Shown here in pieces: positions 43,163 through 51,366 of a stretch of 64,000 nt of DNA. Made by a program: the position numbers and the translations under genes. The stretch comes from an uncultured Eubacteriales bacterium (GTDB taxonomy: Bacteria; Bacillota; Clostridia; Christensenellales; CAG-314), in contig UQVY01000006.1 of assembly GCA_900544545.1 (NCBI GenBank), positions 54,779-118,778 on the forward strand, in the 5' to 3' direction. Every line of letters starts with the position of its first letter. Position 1 is the stretch's first letter. The notes under the pieces were generated by a model. That model ran no database searches, had not been told where the DNA came from, and was given only the letters and a program-made list of their open reading frames with translations.

Positions 43163-43191
43163 ATTATACAACATTGAACGGAGCTTGTCAA
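43163..43191 (-). promoter_or_regulatory. Consensus sigma-A promoter abutting the ftsQ start codon
   Basis: A perfect TTGACA (plus 43186-43191) and a perfect TATAAT (43163-43168) are 17 bases apart on the minus strand. The ATG begins 8 bases after the last base of the -10, where transcription would normally start. Confidence 0.85.
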
Positions 43192-43271
43192 GAAAGATTG
43201 ATTCGACAAACGAATATTCCGCGGCATAAATTGCATAAATGTTTTTCACAAAATGCAAATAAAGGCGGACG

Positions 43272-44525
43272 TTATCTTTTTATGACGTTTGCGCCGAGAG
43301 AATTCAGAACCTTGTCGAGATTCTCGTAGCCTCTTTCGACGTGTCGGATATCCTCGACGGTAGTGATTCCTTCGGCATTGAGTCCCGCAAGCACGAGAGC
43401 CGCGCCTCCCCTGAGATCGCAGGCTCTCACGGTGGCTCCGGAATATCTTCTTATTCCGCTTATCACCGCCGTCCTGTCCCTTACGACTATATCCGCACCC
43501 ATTTTTATGAGTTCGGGAATATGTCTGAACCTCGTTTCAAACAGATTTTCGGTAACAACGCTGACTCCGCCGCTTACTCCCATAAGAGCGCATACCGGAG
43601 CCTGAAGGTCGGTAGGAAAAGCCGGATGAGAACCCGTAGCGATTCGTCTGACCGCCTTTCTGCTCCGATAACCGATAATCTCGAGGGTATTTCTGTCTTT
43701 TACCCGAACGTCGCAGGCGTTCCCGTCGAGTTTCCCGAGAAGCGCACTCAGATGACGCACGTCGCAGTTGTTAAGGAGCACGTTTCCGCCCGTTATGGCT
43801 GCGGCGATCACGTAAGTCCCCGCTACTATTCTGTCCGGAATCGGCGTTACGGTCGCTCCTCTGAGTTTTCTGACGCCCGTTATTCTTATGGTAGAAGTAC
43901 CTGCGCCCCTTACCTTCCCGCCCATTCTGTTGAGCATATTCTGCAAAGCCGCGACTTCTGGCTCTTTAGCCGCGTTTTCGATAATCGTAACGCCTTCGGT
44001 CAGAACTGCCGCAAGCATAAGATTCTCCGTCGCCCCTACGCTCGGAAAATCCAGAACCACTCTTTCGCCCGTCATAAAGCGTCCGTCGCAATCTATATAT
44101 CCTCCCGAATCGTCTACCTTTACGGAAAGCCTTCTGAGTCCGTTTATATGAAGGTCGATAGGTCTGAGTCCTATATCGCAGCCCCCGGGAAAAGCCGCGC
44201 GCGCTTTTCTGAACCTTCCGAGAATAGCTCCGAGCGCGAAAATCGAACTCCTTATCTCCTTTGCGTAAAGGGAAGGAATTTCGCAGCGGTACGCTCCGCT
44301 TCCGTCGATTATCATCGTTCTGCCCTTTCTTTCGACCTTCATTCCGACGTACTCGAGTATGCATTGCATATTTCGGACGTCGGTTATGTCCGGACAGTCG
44401 CGGATCTGAACCTTATCTTCCGTAAGAATCGAAGCCGCCATAAGCACAAGCACGCAGTTTTTCGCAGCGTTTACGCTTACCTCTCCTTCAAGCCTGTTTC
44501 CGCCGTAAATTATATATTTCTCCAT
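43272..44525 (-). CDS. murA: UDP-N-acetylglucosamine 1-carboxyvinyltransferase
   Basis: A 417-residue MurA, first committed enzyme of peptidoglycan synthesis. The catalytic cysteine sits in FPGGCDIGLRPIDLHI, and the start GGNRLEGEVSVNAAKN and the late FPTDLQAP and HVERGYENL segments are typical; cysteine indicates fosfomycin sensitivity in principle. The ATG at 44525 follows GGAGGAG; 24 codons of open frame upstream are ignored for lack of such a site. It lies between ftsW and ftsQ, where many Firmicutes carry murG, murA or murB. Confidence 0.96.
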   Translation of the reverse strand: MEKYIIYGGNRLEGEVSVNAAKNCVLVLMAASILTEDKVQIRDCPDITDVRNMQCILEYVGMKVERKGRTMIIDGSGAYRCEIPSLYAKEIRSSIFALGAILGRFRKARAAFPGGCDIGLRPIDLHINGLRRLSVKVDDSGGYIDCDGRFMTGERVVLDFPSVGATENLMLAAVLTEGVTIIENAAKEPEVAALQNMLNRMGGKVRGAGTSTIRITGVRKLRGATVTPIPDRIVAGTYVIAAAITGGNVLLNNCDVRHLSALLGKLDGNACDVRVKDRNTLEIIGYRSRKAVRRIATGSHPAFPTDLQAPVCALMGVSGGVSVVTENLFETRFRHIPELIKMGADIVVRDRTAVISGIRRYSGATVRACDLRGGAALVLAGLNAEGITTVEDIRHVERGYENLDKVLNSLGANVIKR

Positions 44526-44670
44526 TCGTCCGCTCCTCCCCCGCAAAATCCTCGGTGCGCTCAAAAGGCTTTTTCGGCTTATACGCGCATATTTCATTAT
44601 ATGGTTTCCGCCTCTTTGCGGTGAATACCTCTCCGGACGAAAAAAAACGTCCCTTCCGATTATAACGGCG

Positions 44671-45837
44671 TCAGCTCATATTCCCCGATATATTCCCGAA
44701 TAAACCGCGATTCTTTCCGCCCGCCCGTCTTGAGCGGATTCGACTTTCTCCGCTTATGTTTATCAAGGCTCCCGCGGCGGTCATAAACACGGCAAGCGAA
44801 CTCCCCCCGGAACTTATAAAAGGAAGCGGAATGCCCGTAGGCGGAATACAACCCGAAACGACGGCGACGTTTATCGCGGTCTGAACGCCGATAACGAGAG
44901 TTATTCCGCCGGCAAGAATCGACTTGAAACGATTTTCTGCCGAAATCGCGGCTTTCGCACCCTTGCAGACGATAAATGCGTAGACGGAAAGCACGAGAAG
45001 CGCGCCGACAAGTCCGATTTCCTCGCCGATGACCGAGAAAATAAAGTCGCTTTCCGCAAAGGGAAGGAATCTGTATTTCTGTCTCGAATTGAAAAGTCCG
45101 ACTCCGAACCAGCCTCCGCTTCCGAGAGCGTAAAGAGACTGAATGAGCTGATAACCCTCCTCTCTCGGCGACGCGAAGGGATCGAGAAAAGCCATAAGTC
45201 TCAAAAGTCTGTACGGTTCGACGATTATAAGCAGGGGTACAGCCGCAGCCGCGACCGCAAGAAGCGCGAGAAAAGCCTTGGGAGGAAAACCGCCTATAAA
45301 AAGAAGAGCAAGAGTTATCGTCCCGACGCAGACGGCTACGGACATATTCGGTTCGAGAATGATGAGAATACAGATTATTCCGCCGGCGGCAAGTACCGGA
45401 AGATAAGAAAGTATATTTCTTCCTTCGAAACCCTCCCTCGAAAGATAAACCGCCGCAAACAATACGAGAGAAAACTTTCCCAGCTCGGAAGGCTGAAAGG
45501 ATTGACCGAGGAAGCCTATCCATCTTCTCGCTCCGTAGTTTTCGACGCCTATCCCGGGAACGAAAACCAGAGCCAGAAGGACGTAGGTTACCATAAGAAG
45601 AGGAAAAGCCAGTTTTCTTATCCGATTGAGGTCGATTTTCATCGCGAAAAACATTCCGACGAGTCCGACCGCAGCGCCGAAAGCCTGTTTTACGACGAAA
45701 AAGAAAGGGTTCCCGTAGGTTTTTTCCGCCGTATAGCTGCTCGCGGCGTAAATGAAAACCAAGCCGAGCAGAGTCAGAAGAATTATCGCGGAAAACAAAG
45801 TCCAATCGGTTTTCGCACGCTTTTTAAAAAGGCTCAT
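44671..45837 (-). CDS. ftsW: Peptidoglycan glycosyltransferase FtsW (SEDS family)
   Basis: A 388-residue membrane protein with about ten helices, the septal peptidoglycan polymerase that works with a class B PBP. Family marks: GARRWIGFLGQSFQPSELGKF, GEEIGLVGALLVL and the C-terminal PPTGIPLPFISSGGSSL. It overlaps murD by 4 bases (ATGA). Its PBP partner is not in the window. FtsW rather than RodA or SpoVE is inferred from its location in the dcw cluster. Confidence 0.92.
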   Translation of the reverse strand: MSLFKKRAKTDWTLFSAIILLTLLGLVFIYAASSYTAEKTYGNPFFFVVKQAFGAAVGLVGMFFAMKIDLNRIRKLAFPLLMVTYVLLALVFVPGIGVENYGARRWIGFLGQSFQPSELGKFSLVLFAAVYLSREGFEGRNILSYLPVLAAGGIICILIILEPNMSVAVCVGTITLALLFIGGFPPKAFLALLAVAAAAVPLLIIVEPYRLLRLMAFLDPFASPREEGYQLIQSLYALGSGGWFGVGLFNSRQKYRFLPFAESDFIFSVIGEEIGLVGALLVLSVYAFIVCKGAKAAISAENRFKSILAGGITLVIGVQTAINVAVVSGCIPPTGIPLPFISSGGSSLAVFMTAAGALINISGESRIRSRRAGGKNRGLFGNISGNMS

Positions 45838-47249
45838 TCGTCTTCACCCCCGAAGGAACGGAATTTTTGTCTTTCGGTAAGATTTTCCGCAGGCAGATTA
45901 TCCTTCATGAGCGGAAAATCTTGCTCTCGTTTTTCGTCGGGCGTCGGATTTCCCATCTCGGCAAGAGCTTTTACGCAGCGGATAAAATCCCTTCCCCTTT
46001 CGGCGTAATTACGGTACGAATCGAAAGACGCGCAGGCAGGCGACAAAAGCACGGTTTTCGCCCCCGAATAAAAAGCCTTACGCACGGCGTCGCACATATC
46101 GGACGCGGTTTCGGGCAAGGCTCTTATTCCCTTTCCGCAAAAAACTTTTTCCGCGGTTTTCTTCATCTCCTCCGAAGTCGCGCCGACGAGAATTATCGCC
46201 TTCATTCCCGCGATTTCCCCGAAAAGCTCCGAATAATCCGCGTTTTTCGCGCTTCCGCCGAGAATTATCGCCGTTTCTGATTTATCGAAGCAGGCTGCGG
46301 CTTTTATCGCAGAATCGGGATTCGTGGCTTTGGAATCGTTGTAAAACTTCGTCCCGTTTATCGCTCCGACGTATTCGAGCCTGTCGGCGAGTCCGCGAAA
46401 CGACCTGATTTTCTCTCGGATAACGCCGTTTTCCACGCCTGATTTTTTGGAAAAACATACCGCGCAGAGAACGTTCGAGAGATTATGCCGCCCGATAAGT
46501 CCGACTTCGCTTACGGGAAGAATCTTTTCTCCGCGAAAAACGACCTCTCCGTTCTCGACCGAGCAGTCCGCGGACTTTTCCGTAGAATAAAAGATCTTTT
46601 CGCCCGTAAAATCGCATTCGACTTCCGGTTCGTCGGCGTTGACTACGGCGAAACCGCGCGGTTTTACGAAAGAATAGACCGAATTTTTGATTTTCTTATA
46701 GTTACCGAAGGTTTTATGTACGTCTGTGTGGTCGGGCGTAATGTTCAGAACCACGGCTCCTTCGCATTCGAAATTCTTCATTCCGGAAAGCTGAAAGGAG
46801 GAAAGCTCCAAAACGACCGAAGGCGGATTTTTGCCACTCTTCAGCGCGTCGAGAGCTACCATGCTCAGCGGATAACCTATATTCCCCGCGGCGACGCAAT
46901 CGGTTTTTCCGCTTATTATATGCGAGAGAAGACTGACTTCGGTGGTTTTTCCGTTGGTACCGGTCACGGCGATTATCTTTCCGTTAAAATATCCGTACCC
47001 CAGCTCGGTTTCGCCGATAACGGAGATTTCCGGATTGCGCCCGAGGATTCTCCGCATAACCTTTCCGTCCGTCGGAAATCCCGGGCTTATCACGCATTCG
47101 CCGTAACGCGCGGAAAGAATCCTTTCCTTTTCCTCTTCGGGACAGGAATCGTCGTAAATCACGCACTTCTTCCCGACGAAACGAAGAAGCTCCTTCGCCG
47201 CGCGTCCCGAAACTCCTCCTCCGAGAATAAGAATTCCGTCGTTTTCCAT
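45834..47249 (-). CDS. murD: UDP-N-acetylmuramoyl-L-alanine--D-glutamate ligase
   Basis: A 471-residue Mur ligase. An N-terminal Rossmann domain (ILILGGGVSGRAAKELL), the ATP-binding GTNGKTT motif, the central domain with LELSSFQLSG and NITPDHTDVH, and the C-terminal domain with FYNDSKATNPDS are all present. It adds D-glutamate to UDP-MurNAc-L-Ala in the cytoplasm. It starts 9 bases after mraY. The C-terminal ~30 residues are an extra charged tail. Confidence 0.95.
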   Translation of the reverse strand: MENDGILILGGGVSGRAAKELLRFVGKKCVIYDDSCPEEEKERILSARYGECVISPGFPTDGKVMRRILGRNPEISVIGETELGYGYFNGKIIAVTGTNGKTTEVSLLSHIISGKTDCVAAGNIGYPLSMVALDALKSGKNPPSVVLELSSFQLSGMKNFECEGAVVLNITPDHTDVHKTFGNYKKIKNSVYSFVKPRGFAVVNADEPEVECDFTGEKIFYSTEKSADCSVENGEVVFRGEKILPVSEVGLIGRHNLSNVLCAVCFSKKSGVENGVIREKIRSFRGLADRLEYVGAINGTKFYNDSKATNPDSAIKAAACFDKSETAIILGGSAKNADYSELFGEIAGMKAIILVGATSEEMKKTAEKVFCGKGIRALPETASDMCDAVRKAFYSGAKTVLLSPACASFDSYRNYAERGRDFIRCVKALAEMGNPTPDEKREQDFPLMKDNLPAENLTERQKFRSFGGEDE

Positions 47250-47258
47250 TTCCGCCTC

Positions 47259-48272
47259 CTAAACGCACCTCAAAACGATTACGATTCCGCCGACAACGAG
47301 AGTTATCGCGGAATAAACGAAGGATATCCTCGTTTCGCTGAGTCCTTTCATCTGAAGATGATGATGAAGAGGCGCCATTAAAAGCAGCCTCTTTCCTTTG
47401 GTCTTTTTGAAATAAATCACCTGAGCCGCAACCGAAATTACCGTTACTACGTAGGTTATTCCGATAAAAGCAAGAACGAGAACGTTACCCGTCAGCAAAG
47501 TAACCGAAGCCGCAAACGCTCCGAGAGCAAGAGAACCCGTATCTCCCATAAAAACGGCCGCGGGATTGCAGTTAAAAAGCAGAAAAGCTCCGAGCGCGCC
47601 CGTCATTATCGCCGAAAGAACGGAAGCCGAAGCGTAATTCTCCGAAACCGATACGAGCCCGCAGCGCAGAGCTTCCGCACTCTGAAAGGAAAACAGAACG
47701 CAAAGACAAAAACTCATACTCGCCGTTACGGACGAAGCAAGTCCGTCCAGACCGTCGAGAAGATTCGCGCCGTTGCACGAACCGAGAAAAACGAATATCC
47801 CCAGAGGCACTATCCAGAAGCCTATATTCGCTTCCCTTCCCGAAAACGGAAGAATAATCTCTCCTCCGAGCGTTCCCGAAAGATAAACGTAAACCGAAAC
47901 TATCGCGGCGACCGCAATCTGCGCTATCGTTTTCTGAATCGCGGTAAGTCCGAGATTCCTTCTGTATTTTATCTTTATGAAATCGTCGAGAAAACCTATT
48001 CCTCCGTAAGCCGCGGTTACCGCAACGGTCAGAAGGGATAATTTCCCCGTCCCCGCCAGAAGCAGTCCGCACAGAACGAAAGCAATTATAAAGCCGATTC
48101 CGCCCATAGTCGGCGTTCCTTTTTTCCCTGCGTGAAGCCTGACGTAGGTCAGTATTTCCTGTTTTGCCTTCAACTTTTTCAGCAGAGGCAGAATTATCGC
48201 GATTGCCGCAAAAGCCGTGGCAAATCCGCATAAAGCCGCAGCCGTATCGATTCTTGTCATATATCTCCCCAA
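47259..48272 (-). CDS. mraY: Phospho-N-acetylmuramoyl-pentapeptide-transferase
   Basis: A 337-residue membrane enzyme with about ten helices that makes lipid I. Family motifs: KKGTPTMGGIGFI, GFLDDFIKIK, NLLDGLDGLAS, FMGDTGSLALG and the late HHHLQMKGLSE (usually HHHFELKG). It lies between murE (6 bases) and murD (9 bases). murF, normally adjacent, is absent from this cluster. Confidence 0.97.
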   Translation of the reverse strand: MGRYMTRIDTAAALCGFATAFAAIAIILPLLKKLKAKQEILTYVRLHAGKKGTPTMGGIGFIIAFVLCGLLLAGTGKLSLLTVAVTAAYGGIGFLDDFIKIKYRRNLGLTAIQKTIAQIAVAAIVSVYVYLSGTLGGEIILPFSGREANIGFWIVPLGIFVFLGSCNGANLLDGLDGLASSVTASMSFCLCVLFSFQSAEALRCGLVSVSENYASASVLSAIMTGALGAFLLFNCNPAAVFMGDTGSLALGAFAASVTLLTGNVLVLAFIGITYVVTVISVAAQVIYFKKTKGKRLLLMAPLHHHLQMKGLSETRISFVYSAITLVVGGIVIVLRCV

Positions 48273-48278
48273 AAGCCG

Positions 48279-49748
48279 TCAGCCCGAGCGCGTTTTCTCT
48301 TTCAGACTCAGAAGGAATTCCTTATCCGAATAGGGAATCCTCTCCTTTCCGCGGATAATCTCCTTTTCCGCTCCCTTCCCGAGAATTGCGACGGTATCGC
48401 CCGATTTCGCTTCGGACAGAGCCGCGGAAACGGCTTCTCTTCTGTCCGTAATAACCTTAAAAGGCACGGTTACTCCTTCGGCTATCTCGGAAACGATGTT
48501 TTCCGCTCTCTCGCTTCTCGGATTATCCTCCGTCAGGATAACGTAATCGGCGTATCGGCTCGCAGCCTTCCCCATAAGCGGTCTTTTGCTTTTATCCCTG
48601 TCTCCTCCGCACCCGAAAACGACTATAAGCCTTCCTCCGCCCGCAGCCGCGGATTTTCCGTTTCCCGTAGCGTTGCGGAGCGAGGAAAGAATATTCTCCA
48701 TTCCGTCCGGAGTATGAGCGAAATCCACCACGCATTTTATTCCGTCGACGAAGACGGTTTCGTTCCTTCCCGGGACGGCGGAAACTTCACCGATACCTTG
48801 TGCAATAACCGAAGGTTCTATTCCTAAAAGATAACATACGGAAGCCGCGGCTGTCGCGTTATAGGCGTTGAATCGTCCCGAAAGCCCCGTGTTTACCTGA
48901 ATGAGCGTTCCCTTGAGGTTTATGTAGTATTCGCTTCCGTTCTCGTTTTCCGAGTAGCAGGCGAAATGCGCGTCCGAGGCGTGTCCCGAACCGTAAGTAA
49001 AGGTCGGAACGAGCGGATTTACCGAAAGTTTCGCGCCGAGAGAATCGTCCGAGTTAACGACGGCGGCTTTTACCCACGACGGAGAAAAGAACGACCTTTT
49101 TACCTCGCCGTATCTTTCCATCGTTCCGAAAAAGTCCAGATGGTCCTGCGAAAGATTGGTAAAAACGCCTATATCCGCGACCGTTCCGTCGAGCTTCGAC
49201 AAGGCTATCGCGTGAGCGGATGCCTCGAAAACGACCGTGTCCGTCCCTGCTTTCACCATATCCGCAAGAACAGAATTCAATACGATGGGATCGGGCGTCG
49301 TAAGTTCCGAATCGAATCGTTTCCCGCCGTAAAAAATCCCGTTGGTTCCGATTATTCCGCATTTGCGTCCGCCTTTCGAAAGAACGGCAGCCGTTATGAA
49401 GCAGGTCGAAGTCTTTCCGTTGGTGCCTGTAACGGCTATCGTTTTAAGCTTTTCCGACGGATTTCCGTAGAAATTCCGGGAAATTACTGACATCGCTCTT
49501 CTCGTGTTTCTCACGGCAATCTGCGGAACTCCGAGCGGAAGAAATCTGTTTACTACGAGAGCCGCAGCCCCTCTTATTACCGCCTCGGCGGCGAATTCGT
49601 GTCCGTCCGCCGAAGCCCCCTCGAGACAGAAAAACAAAGTTCCTCTGCGGATATCGTCGCAGGAATGCGAAAGATGAGTTATCTCGGTATCGGTGTCGCC
49701 CTTCGCTCCGACGGGCGCGACTCTTCCGAGAAGCTGACATAATTTCAT
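48279..49748 (-). CDS. murE: UDP-MurNAc-L-Ala-D-Glu--meso-diaminopimelate ligase
   Basis: A 489-residue Mur ligase with the ATP motif GTNGKTS and the carbamylated-lysine region. The substrate signature TEDNPRSE contains DNPR, which marks meso-diaminopimelate specificity and so a DAP-type peptidoglycan. It starts the wall-synthesis part of the cluster, only 19 bases after spoIIIAH, with no terminator between. A GAAGGAG site precedes the ATG. Confidence 0.96.
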   Translation of the reverse strand: MKLCQLLGRVAPVGAKGDTDTEITHLSHSCDDIRRGTLFFCLEGASADGHEFAAEAVIRGAAALVVNRFLPLGVPQIAVRNTRRAMSVISRNFYGNPSEKLKTIAVTGTNGKTSTCFITAAVLSKGGRKCGIIGTNGIFYGGKRFDSELTTPDPIVLNSVLADMVKAGTDTVVFEASAHAIALSKLDGTVADIGVFTNLSQDHLDFFGTMERYGEVKRSFFSPSWVKAAVVNSDDSLGAKLSVNPLVPTFTYGSGHASDAHFACYSENENGSEYYINLKGTLIQVNTGLSGRFNAYNATAAASVCYLLGIEPSVIAQGIGEVSAVPGRNETVFVDGIKCVVDFAHTPDGMENILSSLRNATGNGKSAAAGGGRLIVVFGCGGDRDKSKRPLMGKAASRYADYVILTEDNPRSERAENIVSEIAEGVTVPFKVITDRREAVSAALSEAKSGDTVAILGKGAEKEIIRGKERIPYSDKEFLLSLKEKTRSG

Positions 49749-49767
49749 CTTATTCTCCTTCTCCGAA

Positions 49768-50250
49768 TCAGGATTCGATGAATTTTATGAATTCCGGTTT
49801 TATTCCGGTCTGAGCCACGATTATACTGTAAATTACCGCCGTATCCTCTCGGGTTATGGCGTCCTTCCTCACGATTACGTTGACGTTGTCGGAATATATT
49901 CCGAGATTTACGTAGACGTCCTCGTAACCCTTAGCCTTTATAAGACTTTCGATTATCATTTCCTTTTCCATAAGCTCGATGAGCTTCATTTTGCGTTCGA
50001 GCGCGTCTTTTCTCTGCGACTCGTATTCCGTTCCTTCCATAGCGAGTATCTCGTCGAGAGCAGCCTTTTCTTCGGCGCGCGTGTCTTCTCTTATCTGTCT
50101 GGAAGTCGCGAAGAAATTTCCGGCGGAAGCGGCGTCTCCGCCCGTTTGTTCGCCCGTCTTTTCGCCGAGAAGGAGAAGGTTGAGGCAGGCTGCGGCGGCA
50201 AGCACCAGCACCATCGAAATTATAATGATCGTTTTCTTTGTCTTTGTCAT
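49768..50250 (-). CDS. spoIIIAH: Stage III sporulation protein AH
   Basis: A 160-residue bitopic protein: membrane helix at about 8-27, a linker, then a helical region (REDTRAEEKAALDEILAMEG) and a C-terminal ring-building-motif domain (KGYEDVYVNLGIYSDNVNVIV). In Bacillus SpoIIIAH in the mother-cell membrane binds SpoIIQ of the forespore to form the feeding-channel complex. Last gene of the spoIIIA operon; a 120-base gap with a small UUCG-type hairpin (ACCC/GGGT) separates it from spoIIIAG. Confidence 0.92.
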   Translation of the reverse strand: MTKTKKTIIIISMVLVLAAAACLNLLLLGEKTGEQTGGDAASAGNFFATSRQIREDTRAEEKAALDEILAMEGTEYESQRKDALERKMKLIELMEKEMIIESLIKAKGYEDVYVNLGIYSDNVNVIVRKDAITREDTAVIYSIIVAQTGIKPEFIKFIES

Positions 50251-50370
50251 AATGACCTCCGTTTATTTTTACCCCGAAGGGTTTTTAACCTTTTTAATCC
50301 GTCGGAAATATCCGCGACGATTCGGTTTGCGGGCGGAAAACTCCGGGTTATTCGTCGTAAGCCGTCCGAT

Positions 50371-50880
50371 TCAGCCGGCGGCAAAAACCTCCACTGCGGA
50401 CGCCTCCACCTCGTAGAGCGTCATAACCGCCCTGACTATTTCGAGTTTTACTCTCGCGTTTCCCGCACCTTCGGCGACTACGACGATTCCTCTTATTTTC
50501 GGCGCGGTTTCCGTAACGAGCAAAGGCTTACCGCCGCTGTAAACCGTCTCTTCCGTTACGGTAGTTACTCCGCCCGACGTTTTTGAAACGGTTTTCGTCG
50601 CGTAAATCTTCTCCGCCGACGATTCGTAGGTTATAAGCACCCTGACTTTTCCCGCGCCTTTGATTTTCCCGAGAAGATTTTCGGCTCGCGCCTGCTCGGA
50701 AAGACACCATTTCTCGAACTGACTGTAATCTTCGCTCTTTTCGGAAGAGCCAAGTCCGAAATTCCCGAGAAACAAGGCGAGAATTACGCCCGCTATGCCG
50801 ATAATAACGAGAAATTCCGTCTTTTTTGCCGATACGAAACTTAAAAATCCTTTCCTCGGTTCAGCCGTTTTTTCGCTCAA
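50371..50880 (-). CDS. spoIIIAG: Stage III sporulation protein AG
   Basis: A 169-residue protein with one membrane helix (about 18-40) and a C-terminal ring-building domain (GAGKVRVLITYESSAEKIYA, then RGIVVVAEGAGNARVKLEIV). SpoIIIAG rings form the pore of the mother cell-forespore channel in Bacillus. It overlaps spoIIIAF by 20 bases. Confidence 0.92.
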   Translation of the reverse strand: MSEKTAEPRKGFLSFVSAKKTEFLVIIGIAGVILALFLGNFGLGSSEKSEDYSQFEKWCLSEQARAENLLGKIKGAGKVRVLITYESSAEKIYATKTVSKTSGGVTTVTEETVYSGGKPLLVTETAPKIRGIVVVAEGAGNARVKLEIVRAVMTLYEVEASAVEVFAAG

Positions 50881-51364
50881 TTCTCACCGCCTCCTTTCCG
50901 ACGTTTGCCGCCGAAGCGACGATTTCCGTAATCCTTCCCGAAATAATTATATTCGCGGATTCTCCGCGTATTACCGCATTTGCAAGGCTTACCGTAATAA
51001 GAGTTATATTCATTCCGTCTTCGCCGAAAGTCGCCTCCGCTCTTACCTCCGCGCCATCTATTCCGTAACCCGAAAGCAGACCTTCCAATCTCTTTTCCGT
51101 CTGTCGCAGCCGCTTTTCGTTAAGAGATTCCAGAAGGCTTTCGTCGATATAAGCTTCTCTCGCTTCTTCCGTAAGAAAAGAAAAATCGGGCAGCGCCTCT
51201 CCGTTTACGAGCGACGGAACGGGAAAAGCCAGCAAGAAAACTATAAACACCGAAACCGCGCTTTTTACGTAACCTCTCGTTTCGCCCTCGGGAAGAATCG
51301 CGTCCGCGAGAATCGTAAGCACGGTCGCTCCCGCTATCGATAAAATCCACGACTTTATATCCAT
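50861..51364 (-). CDS. spoIIIAF: Stage III sporulation protein AF
   Basis: A 167-residue protein: two N-terminal membrane helices (about 7-25 and 34-54) and a soluble domain with a ring-building-like pattern (GIDGAEVRAEATFGEDGMNI). It is part of the SpoIIIA-SpoIIQ complex. It starts 2 bases after spoIIIAE. Confidence 0.9.
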   Translation of the reverse strand: MDIKSWILSIAGATVLTILADAILPEGETRGYVKSAVSVFIVFLLAFPVPSLVNGEALPDFSFLTEEAREAYIDESLLESLNEKRLRQTEKRLEGLLSGYGIDGAEVRAEATFGEDGMNITLITVSLANAVIRGESANIIISGRITEIVASAANVGKEAVRIERKNG

Positions 51365-51366
51365 AC

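Noticed and set aside
44660..45805. A 381-codon minus-strand open frame
   Set aside because: It is the shifted frame of ftsW, highly Arg/Ser-rich, while the ftsW frame carries clear SEDS motifs.
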